From the NCBI GenBank assembly GCA_027575765.1, contig JANBPT010000645.1:1-27269 (forward strand): DNA of 27,269 nucleotides, in the 5' to 3' direction. Shown one piece after another: positions 1 to 8,470 of the stretch. A program made the position numbers and the translations under genes. Each line of letters begins with the position of its first letter. The first letter of the stretch is position 1. This stretch comes from Tieghemiomyces parasiticus. Lineage: Eukaryota > Kickxellomycota > Dimargaritomycetes > Dimargaritales > Dimargaritaceae. The notes under the pieces were generated by a model. That model made no database searches and was not told the DNA's origin. It saw only the letters and a program-made list of their open reading frames with translations.

Positions 1-1
1 C

Positions 2-2599
2 GTCTTGGGACCAGACGAAGAGACCGAACACGAACAGCTGCTGTTCTACGCCGCATCCGCCCCAACTGCCGGACACATGCCGTCTACTTCGCCCACCGAG
101 CCCTGTGCCTCGACGCCCGCGGAAGCCGAGCCGACAACAGGTTGGACAGACTACCTCTGGGGCGGGATGCGTGCCACTCTCGCGGGGTCCACCCCATCCC
201 CGACTGGCAGCTTGTCGCAGCCCACTTCGCCCACCCCCCGGGCCGCATCGAGGTTCCGGTACCCCTTTGGTGACACGGTAGCCATTCCTGGGGCCAGCCC
301 GGTCACCGTTCCGTTGGACGCCAAAATCCGGCAGATCGGCCTTATCCAGGGGCTCAGCGGCTGCGTCGCGTAAGTACTGGCCCAATCGTCTTGAGGTGGC
401 GAACCACGCTGTCCCTTCTCATGGCAGCTGACGCGAGGCTCCGACCGATCTAAAGAAATCCTCCCGCCTCGCCCCTAATGCATATACCAACTCACTGTTT
501 TCACCCAGAACGTTTGCGGAAGAGCAACCTTGGACCAGCGTCGATACTCACAAAACCCGCCTCTTTATATATCGCCCCGAACCCGACGTGTGGCTCGCTT
601 TGGTAAGTGGCAAAGAAAAGGTGGGCATTCTACAGCAGTATGGTAGGTTATAGCCAAGCTCCTTGACTCGTCCGCGGCGAACGCGGTCACTTTTTTTAAC
701 CTTGTCATCGCGCCTTACCCCCGACCTGCTTCACTACCCGTCTCCCTTCTAACTCCCCGTTGCCTGCAGTGTGTCAACTTTGGCTACTCGACGAACACCA
801 CCGATGCCGGTATTACCTACGACGACCAGGGCCCCAGCAACGAGGAGTTGGCCGCCGTGGTCATTCAAGCCCACCAGACCTTCTGCGTAAGTCCGCCACA
901 GTCCCTCCGCCTTTCTCTCTTGGTTCACGGCCGTCGAGCGAAAGACTAATTTCGTTAAGCCGCTGGCCTTCGTGATCGTGCCCCCCCTCCTGCCCCTCAG
1001 ATACTACACGGTCACATCTCCACGGCGTTGAAAAGTGAGCCCCAGTTCCCAGCCGTACGGGCCCTACGACGACAACTGGAAGCGTACTACGGTGACCTTG
1101 TCTGGCAGTGGCAGTTCCAATCCCTCTCTCTATTTCAACTCCTACGTGGTAAGTGTAATCTTCCATTGCGAACCTAGGGGTCGCTAACCAGACTTCAACC
1201 CACTTCGGTGGAATACCTACTATTTGTGTGGCCGTGCAGACGATATGCTGGCTTCGACGTCTAACCCTACGGCCACTACCTGGCTACTAACTTCCTCACC
1301 TTACTATCGACCCATCAGGGATTCCAACCCAGATACTTAGCCCGGCCAGCCGTGACCGCTTCCAGGGGTTTTTGCGCACACTAATCACCGACGCGCCGCC
1401 CACCGCCACAGGATCCGTGCTGGTATTGTGGCATCGCCGCCTGGCATGGTCCCATGGTCTCAACGACGATGATACTTTCACCTTGTACTGGTACTTGGCT
1501 GTCCACTATGGGGATGAAGTGTTGGACCCGGTCGAAACCCTCGATGATACCGACCAGGTGAGCCCCCCCTCCACACTTCTCTGGTGCACGTCACCGCCGT
1601 CTCATTGGATCTTCGTTTGGGGTACGCTCACATAATCTAGTCTCTTGCACGACCGCCGAGGGACCCCGCGCTCACCACCAATTTACACTGTTCTTTTTTT
1701 TTCAACTTCACCGCCCGATAGCCCACCTCGGCTTGGTATCACCTGACTACCCGGGCCACGTCCCGCCCCACGACGCCCGCTCCGTCTGAGGACACTACTC
1801 ACCCGGTGACATGCCTCAGCGACCTGGCCTCCACCGATGCCTCGACCAAGGGCACACATCGGGAATCGAGTGGGTCCGCGGGGCCACTGCTATACCTAGG
1901 AACGGACCGCCGACCGCACCACTTGGTGCTCTACACAGTAAGTTACACGAGCGGGTAATCTGGCGAAGGACAAGTGAGGCCACGCATCATGTATTAACCG
2001 ATTTGACCACTGTCTACCCGCTCCTTCTTACGCACTACAACTGCACTAATTGCCGCATACTACAGTACGACCGCGCGCTTCTGGTGGCTTTACTCCTACC
2101 GACGGCGGCTATACCTTTTCCCAACTCGTTGCCGACCCTGCGCGGTGCTATGGGCCAGGCAACGAGCGGCGCTGCCCCCGACCTGGTAACGGCTCTGCGG
2201 GCGGATTGGGTGGACACGCACCGGGCGGTCGAACGAGCCAATGTGCGCGGGCATCGTTTTGTCCACCGCCATCGTACCACCCAGGCCTTGTTCGCCTCAT
2301 GGCTCTATCCCTTCCGGTCGGCGTCCACGGTACGCCGGGGAACCGGAGGCAGTAGCCGTCGGCCCATCGATCGGGTATTGTATCGGAAGCTCCGTGATCT
2401 CCATGGTGAGCTCGAGCGGGGAAACGGTAGGCACGAGACGGCGGTATGCACGCATCACCACGGTTGGGTGGCTGGGTCCCGTCTACCGGATGCAGAGGTC
2501 TACGTGGTGGTGGATAAAGCCGGTGCGAATCTACTCTCGGTGGATGAGCGTCTGCGCGAAGCGGGGGCCTTGTTTGTCAACGCTGCCACGCTCGGCTGA
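2..2599 (+). CDS. CCZ1: Vacuolar fusion protein Ccz1, 5'-truncated by the window edge, seven exons visible
   Basis: Ccz1 pairs with Mon1 as the guanine-nucleotide exchange factor that activates Rab7/Ypt7 on late endosomes, vacuoles and autophagosomes. The exons I infer are 2-369, 509-602, 770-886, 1001-1148, 1319-1557, 1722-1937 and 2066-2599. They join in one frame and give 571 residues. Recognisable family blocks are the LGPDEETEHE start of the first longin-like domain, then KIRQIGLIQGL, DVWLALCVNFGY, a second longin block (SVLVLWHRRLAWSHGL), and the C-terminal strand set around AEVYVVVDKAGANLLSV. The intron at 1149-1318 has a perfect TACTAAC branch site, and its splice restores the family helix after LLR. 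Probably only about 10-20 N-terminal residues lie upstream of the window. An unusual Ser/Thr/Pro-rich insert of about 85 residues sits near the start. Family assignment is fairly sure; exact exon ends are hand-predicted. Confidence 0.85.
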
Positions 2600-2987
2600 G
2601 CTTATGATTTAAACGGTTTTTTTTCCCAAGCACCTCTCTGCTCGCGTCATCGGGCCTCTCGGTACTTGTCGGGCGAGACGTATGGTGACGGTGGGCGAGA
2701 CCGTTGTCTCAGACCTACTGTCTAGGGGCAGATAAGTAGATGGGCCGACCGGGGTTTCAAAGCGTCGGACCCTGACCCCCTCGAGGTTGCTAGGTTAAAC
2801 ACTGATGCGAGCACCACGGCGCTTTCCTTCCTTGTCTCTGCTCATACCGATTGCATACGTATTTTTTCACGCGATCGCCTACCCAACTTCCATTACATTG
2901 TCCGACGGCATAGCGCCACATATTTACGGTTCACCTCTCTAAGCCCCTTCCTCAGTTAGCGTTGTCCGGCACGACACCACGATCGTG
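2600..2987. other. Intergenic, CCZ1 3' flank and promoter of the secreted-protein gene
   Basis: There is no supported gene here. A T8 tract follows the CCZ1 stop codon at about 2618. No clear TATA box or repeat is visible. Confidence 0.6.
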
Positions 2988-3719
2988 ATGCGAACTGTCG
3001 CCACCTCCTACCTACTTGTGTTGCTCGGCACGCTCGCCGTCGCCCGCAAGCAGAACGAGCTGCTTGGGAGCGTTCGGGCCCTACCTACTAATTTACCTTC
3101 CCCAGCGGTTGCAGCGATCCCGGCCCCCGCTGACCCAAAGTTGCCGACCGTGAAGACCGTCTCTGCGCCCATGGGAGCCGTCGTTCCTGCGCTACCTCCC
3201 ACCACCTCGATGGTCAATCCCATGCTGGAACCCGTTAACTCCGGCCCCGTCCCTAAATCCCCCATCTTTGCCAAACCTACTAATTTGATCCTCCCCGTAC
3301 CACCCGAGCCGTTGGCCGCACCCGAAGGGGCCGAGACCGACTCTCTTGCTAGCGCGACCACACCCACACCGGTGGCGGCGGCTCCAGACGTAATACACCC
3401 GGAAAGCACCAAGATATTCTCGCACACGACACTGGCGTCACAAGCCAATGCCGACCCTGACTATGTGCTTGACTACGCGTCCTGTGTGGCGTTCCAGAAG
3501 CAGTGCATGGCCCTATGCGGCGAACTATTGAGCCACTCCACGTGTGACCAGGGTGGCCGCTGTGTGTGCCGCACCGACCCGCTCGACAGCGAAGCCGGTA
3601 CGACGACCATGTCGGCCCCTCGGAGCGCCACCATTTCGGGTGAATCGAAGGTGCGGCCGAGTTTCAGCTTGGGAATGCTGGTTTTGGTCAGCCTGGGCGG
3701 CGGTGTTTTGGTCTGGTAG
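2988..3719 (+). CDS. Secreted Pro/Ala-rich protein with six-Cys module and C-terminal GPI-like signal
   Basis: I do not recognise a named family. The 243-residue product is intronless. It starts with a classical signal peptide (residues 1-19, core SYLLVLLGTLAVA). A low-complexity Pro/Ala/Val/Thr region (about 30-150) follows and contains two PTNL motifs. A compact six-cysteine module comes next, with Cys166, 173, 177, 186, 192 and 194 spaced C-x6-C-x3-C-x8-C-x5-C-x-C. The protein ends in a Ser/Thr-rich stretch and a hydrophobic tail (about 226-243) that runs to the last residue, as in GPI-anchor signals. A surface or cell-wall protein is therefore likely. I chose the ATG at 2988; the GTG just before it is not a normal fungal start. 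Cys spacing resembles the cysteine-stabilised alpha-beta fold, but that is spacing only. A plain transmembrane anchor is the alternative to GPI. Confidence 0.8.
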   Translation: MRTVATSYLLVLLGTLAVARKQNELLGSVRALPTNLPSPAVAAIPAPADPKLPTVKTVSAPMGAVVPALPPTTSMVNPMLEPVNSGPVPKSPIFAKPTNLILPVPPEPLAAPEGAETDSLASATTPTPVAAAPDVIHPESTKIFSHTTLASQANADPDYVLDYASCVAFQKQCMALCGELLSHSTCDQGGRCVCRTDPLDSEAGTTTMSAPRSATISGESKVRPSFSLGMLVLVSLGGGVLVW

Positions 3720-4393
3720 CCATCCGCATATGGTGATAGGCGGACCATTGCTATATGAGTTCCCGGCTCTTCATCGCCCGAGGGATGAGGGATCTGCTTT
3801 CTACTCCACTCTTTGTGGTAGCCTGGCTCGGAGGTGATTGTAGGAATCTGTGACTTGCCCGGCTCTCTAGAGAAAACGATCCAGCACCCTATGATGATGC
3901 GGTTAGTGAACGGCGGATGGTGAGAACCACAACTTCGACGTGCTGGTGCCTGCACGGCGACATTCAGGATAATCACCCAAGGCCTACGCTGTTCATCGTG
4001 TTGTAAACTAAAAATGGGAGACATTGGCAGTAAAAATTTATAGGTACGAAGCCAGGCAGAATCTATGATTTTCAAAAGAAGGAACGTCGTGACACTATTG
4101 AGTACAGTATGGACCACATCCCTAATCAAGCAAACAGGTTGTGAGTAGCCCGAGGTTAACCAGACCTTGCCCGTCTAAAACCCTGAGGGAGGGACTGGTC
4201 ACAGACCGTAGCACTAGCCAAGATGGTATGTTTGTGTTACGCTAGTGCGACCGATACCAGCAGGCAGGGGGGCACAGAGCCTTGGCGCCGATCGAATACG
4301 GAAGGAACGATACTCCAAACGCACTTTGTCCAGTGACCTGCGTTGGAACCAGGAGGTGAATTCCGACTGCCCCGCCACCTCACCATCCGAGGG

Positions 4394-4402
4394 TATAAAA
4401 GG
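4394..4402 (+). promoter_or_regulatory. TATA box, forward
   Basis: TATAAAAGG, followed about 40 bases on by a (CT)n tract. The first ATG downstream (4485) opens only 32 codons. No recognised gene lies within 1.9 kb downstream on this strand, so the transcript it would serve is unknown. Confidence 0.45.
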
Positions 4403-5040
4403 ACATATTAGGAGCCCGGCCACTGGTGTGGTTGCCCCTCTCTCTCTCTCTCCACCCCTGGCCAAGGCGAGTGCGGGCGCGGGAATGTGGAGGACACCTG
4501 GTGAGAGCGGCAACTTGGCAAACAGGAGTCATTGGACACACACTGGCTTCCAGCCCAGCGATACGGCAGGAGAAGGCGGGTGATCCACGTCGTTGGTGAT
4601 GCTCCCTAGCGTTCGGGCGCTAAGGGTTGAAGGAAGGCAGGCAGGTATTCAGGTGACGGCCCCTGAGCCAAATTCCGGGTCGGGGGGAGGCCATTGGCCT
4701 GCTGGGGAGGGGGCAGTTAGTGTGCCAAGGCATTGGAGGCCGAGCCGTACAGCTCGTCTGTGTTGTGGTCGCCGGCGGGGGGAAGGTCGCGATGAACGGG
4801 TAGCGGCGGGGCCATGGTGAAGGGTTGGCGTGCTGAGACGACAGTAGCTAGACGAGAGTAGGAATGACGCTGGCGGGCTGGTCGGAGCCGGCGAAAGCTG
4901 TAACGGTAGTAATGGCAAAATGGACGGTGGTGAAGGTTAGTCAACTATGAGGACTTGGGGTGAGCGAGATGAGAGCCACGGTTGATATGGGTACGAAGGC
5001 CATGTGCTGTGAGTGAAGGGGAGGGGATGCAAAGCAGTGG

Positions 5041-5048
5041 CTTTTATA
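5041..5048 (-). promoter_or_regulatory. TATA box, reverse
   Basis: Read on the minus strand this is TATAAAAG, preceded by GC-box-like sequence (CTCCGCCCGCG). It faces the forward TATA box 640 bases away. Downstream on the minus strand are a 20-codon frame with a hydrophobic start and a 32-codon frame with a Kozak-like ATG at 4815. Confidence 0.45.
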
Positions 5049-6314
5049 GTACCCTAGCATCGCGGGCGGAGCGGGGGGGAAGGGGTGGCGGTAGCGGGCA
5101 TCGCCCGTGGAATTGAATTCGGAGGCAGGGTGTACGGTGAGACTGTGGAGGAGATCCTACTGCGACCGGTCGAGGGTAGCAACCTCGTCTGTACAACCTT
5201 GCACCGAATAGGTCTGTTGGACCCCTGACCTAACCGGCCGCCACATCCCGATGCCACACGGGCAGCCAGAAAAGGCAAGAGAACCCCCACGCCCCATTGT
5301 ACAGCGGAGTTGCGCCAACCGGGGGACCTGCGGAGCCTGAAGTGCAGCGGGATTGAGACGGCTGGGCCGGTTCCCGAACGCAACCTGCTCCACCTCCCAA
5401 CAAGCGGGCTGGGCAGCCCAAGGCGCCACCAGCCCCATTCCGGCCGCAGCAACCATACTCCTGAGGGTGAGAGATGACGGAGGCTGGGATGGTTGGCCAT
5501 TGGCACTAGGGAAGGGGGTGAGACTGGAAACGCCAGGCCGCGACCGCGCCACGGCCTTTGGCTTGCCCCCCTCCCCACAGCTAGCCGGGAACGGTTCCTA
5601 GCCAGCTGAGTTGTAGAAGCGGGCTATGTGGAGTACTGGGACGGTAAACCTCCACTGCCGTACGGTGTGAAGGGCACCACCATTCGCTAGGCGGTGGTGG
5701 CTGTCGATCCAGCCTGACGCTGCAAGGCACCGGTGGTTGCGGTAGTGGTATCCAAGATTCGATTTCTCCACCATAGGGTCACGAGCGCCACGGGGTTCCC
5801 TGAGGATAGCTTGTCCCTGGCGGCGGGTCGGCCAAGTGAAGCCTGCCAACACTTTCTAGACGGGTGGTTTTGTGGCCGGTACAAGGGCCAGGGGGTTGGC
5901 TGGGGAGGGTCTTGAATGGGCCGGAGGCAACCAGTCCTACCAACTGTCACCCTCGGATTGCCACTTGGGCGCCTCTCGCATCGTACTCGGTAGGTGTCGC
6001 CTTCCTTGTTACAAGTTTTTTTTTTTTTGCTTCGCCTAAACCACACTCACTCACGCCCCCTTTCAGCTGGCCTTCCCCTCAGGCCTCTACACCATTCTTA
6101 CCGTCCTGTGGATCGTCTCCACCACACCAACCCCGACCGTCCGGGCCTGGCCCTCTTCCTCCCTCATCTTGTCCCCACCGTCTCCTTTCACCATCAATTC
6201 CCTCCCGCTCCTTCGCTTCCTAATTGCATCCGTTTCCCTCTTTACATCTCCCTGCCACTCAGTCGGTGCCCCCAGTTCTCCTTCTCGAATCCTTCATCTC
6301 GAATCCACATCGCC

Positions 6315-7099
6315 ATGTCTGACGAAATCCCCAAGACGACCCCCGTCGCCGCTGAGGCCCCCGAGGAGGTTGAAGCCTCGGCCGACGTGCACTTCGAGCC
6401 CCTCGTGAAGCTCGAGGAAGTCGAGGTCAAGACACTCGAAGAAGACGAGACACCCGTGTTCAAGATGTAAGTGGCCGTTCGATTTCGGCAACTTATGGAG
6501 GGCACCTTCTGATCCTTGTAGCTACACCTATACCCTGACCTCCCTATAACAACCCGTCACCGTTTCTCGTTCACCTCTCGCCCTCCTCATCTATGTGCAG
6601 GCGCGCCAAGCTCTTCCGTTTCAGCAAGCCCGACAGCGAGTGGAAGGAGCGCGGTACCGGCGACGTCAAGCTGCTGCTGCACAAGAAAAAACACACGGTG
6701 CGGGTGCTGATGCGCCGGGACAAGACGCTCAAGATTTGTGCCAACCACCTCATCACCGAGGATATGACGCTGTCGCCCAACATTGGTAGCGAGCGCTCGT
6801 GGGTGTGGAACGTGGCTGCTGATATCGCCGACGGTGAACCCAAGCAGGAGCTGCTGGCCATCCGCCTGGCCAACGCCGACAACGCCCAGCTCTTCAAAAA
6901 GAAGTTCAACGAGGCCCGCGAAAACAACGTCAAGGTGAAGCGCGGTGAGGATCCGTTGGACCTGACCAGCAGTATTACCGAGGCTGGGACCAAGCAGGAA
7001 GAGGCTGCGCCCAAGAAGGCTGAGGAGGCCAAGACCGAAGAGAAGAAGGCCGAGGAGACCAAGGCCGACGAGAAGAAGGCTGAGGAGGCGACGGCCTAA
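6315..7099 (+). CDS. YRB1: Ran-binding protein 1 (RanBD1 domain)
   Basis: Cytosolic RanBP1/Yrb1 binds Ran-GTP and, with RanGAP, promotes GTP hydrolysis and release of transport receptors. It is essential for nuclear transport. Exons are 6315-6466 and 6601-7099 (216 residues), joined across a 134-nt GTAAGT...CAG intron in phase 2. The RanBD1 domain spans about residues 24-158, with the hallmark WKERGTGD (65-72), KTLKICANH, the SWVWN block and [16 protein letters not shown] all intact. The C-terminus is an acidic/basic Lys-Glu-Ala repeat ([17 protein letters not shown]) of the kind seen as a charged tail in family members. The start is the first ATG after a long pyrimidine-rich leader, in good context. 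Length matches the fungal family (about 200 residues). Identification is secure. Confidence 0.95.
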
Positions 7100-8470
7100 A
7101 TCCCTCCCCCATCGCACCTACTGCCTGCGCCCGGGCCCCCCTTCCCCCCTGCTACGTTCTCTGTACTCGTTTTGCCCGACCCCCCTTTTTTTTCCTTATC
7201 GTCAGTTCCCCCGAGGAGGTACTCATCCACCGGCTGTCCAACCCCCCCCCTCCTTTGTGCCGCCCATCAAACGACCATTTCTCTATAAAGTAAAAGTATC
7301 ACGCACGTTGCGCCATTGCTGCCGTTGTGTCCAACCTGACCGGCGAATCACCGCCAACGGGCACCGCTGCCGCCACCTGCAGGTCACCGGGCAGCAATGC
7401 TAATTGGGAAGAGCAGTTATACTTATCCTCCGTTTCGGCACATTAGGCAATGCACGACCTGGCGGGACTAGCCCTCGGCCCCTACCGCTACGTCGCGTAG
7501 GCCACCAGCGAGAGAATGGTAACAGGGCGTACCCTCGCCGCATCCCGACAGGCAACGGCAGCAGATGGCATGGTGAGGCTTTAACCCTGACATAGGGGTT
7601 GCAGCCCTCCTCCATCGGCCCTGACGTCGTCCAGCTACGATGGATAAGCGAGTTGAAGACAGGGTGCTGGCCCCTCAAGGCGGGGGGCTGCCCCGAGGTG
7701 AAAGTGCTAAACAGGAGAGCCAGGGGAGGGGGTAGTACGGTCGCGCGAGGAAGAGCCTGACCTGATCGGACAAACCGCCTCCCAAGGCAACCCGGCCGCC
7801 GCCAAGTGCCCGTGGTCCCCTGACCGCTGCTCGGCTGCCCGCTTGTCTGTCCACACGCACGCAGCGGGATCCCGTGGCCAACCACCACCATCGACATCGC
7901 CGCGACCTTGTCACGACCCCCAAGCCCTTACAATGCTCGCCCGCCTGCGGGGGGAACACACGACTCGTCAGGCCAAAGCCATCACCCCGCGCCTTCCGCA
8001 TCCGGTCCCGCCAGCACAGCTTGTCTGATCGTCAGGTCTTTCCCATAACTCACCCCTGTCGGCTAACCACCCTCCTTAACCCCTTCTGAGCCTTCGCCGC
8101 GTTCCCCTTGTGTAGACCCGGCCATTATTATTTTTAGTTTAACGCCACTAACTCGGCCACTCCTCGCCCAGCCCCGCCAGCGTCGACCCTGCCACCCTCT
8201 TCCCTTTCCTTGTCTTCCCGTCCCTCCTTAGGCTTTACTGTCGATTCCCTCTTCCACACATACACCCCCCCTCCTTACCTTCCATTCTTGGTAGCCTCGT
8301 GTCAGGCTGTGGTCTTGTGCTTTCTATGGTGGCGACTCCCGCCTACTAACACGTCTGGTGCCCTTTCACCTCCACTCCACCTGGCGCACCCCTGCTCATT
8401 ACTAGTTGTTGTCGTTTTACATGTTGCCCTCTGCCTTGTAACCCACCCTCCGTTGCTCCCTCCCCCCTCC
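7100..8470. other. Intergenic, RanBP1 3' end and long leader of the Zn2Cys6 gene
   Basis: No supported gene. A possible 3'-end signal (TATAAAGTAAAAG) lies near 7283. The last 400 bases are C/T-rich and probably a leader. They are open in frame with the downstream gene from 8210 but contain no in-frame ATG before 8471. A minus-strand frame at 7400-7897 was judged chance because its composition is Arg/Pro/Gly-rich and it shows no family motif. Confidence 0.55.

Larger units (their letters stand above)
3720..6314. other. 2.6-kb stretch without a convincing gene
   Basis: Open frames on both strands here are rich in Pro, Arg, Gly and Trp and look like GC-driven chance frames; none resembles a family I know. 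Two good TATA boxes point at each other (4394 on +, 5041-5048 on -). After each TATA box there is a short ATG frame of 32 codons: 4485-4583 on + and 4717-4815 on -. The minus one has a good start context (CACCATGG). The last 300 bases are the pyrimidine-rich leader of the RanBP1 gene, including a T13 run at 6016-6028. Non-coding transcripts or tiny proteins are possible but not shown. Confidence 0.55.

Noticed and set aside
1192..1258. Alternative CCZ1 exon after a 43-nt intron ending at 1191
   Set aside because: It leads into a frame that hits a stop before the next conserved block. Splicing from 1148 directly to 1319, using the TACTAAC branch site, restores the family sequence instead.
3891..3990. 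ATGATGA as a box C of a C/D snoRNA (also at 20197)
   Set aside because: No CTGA box D lies at a suitable distance and there is no terminal stem.
3473..4129. 218-codon minus-strand frame
   Set aside because: It is largely antisense to the secreted-protein gene, has a chance-like composition and no family motif, and has no promoter-like sequence upstream.
5054..5578. Overlapping minus-strand frames of 131-174 codons
   Set aside because: Arg/Pro/Gly/Trp-rich in all frames, no recognisable motif; typical of chance frames in GC-rich DNA.
7400..7897. 165-codon minus-strand frame
   Set aside because: No family similarity, biased Arg/Pro/Gly composition, no splice or promoter support.
8210..8470. 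In-frame upstream extension of the Zn2Cys6 gene with a hydrophobic stretch
   Set aside because: There is no ATG before 8471. The sequence is pyrimidine-rich leader, and a membrane segment before the zinc cluster would be odd.
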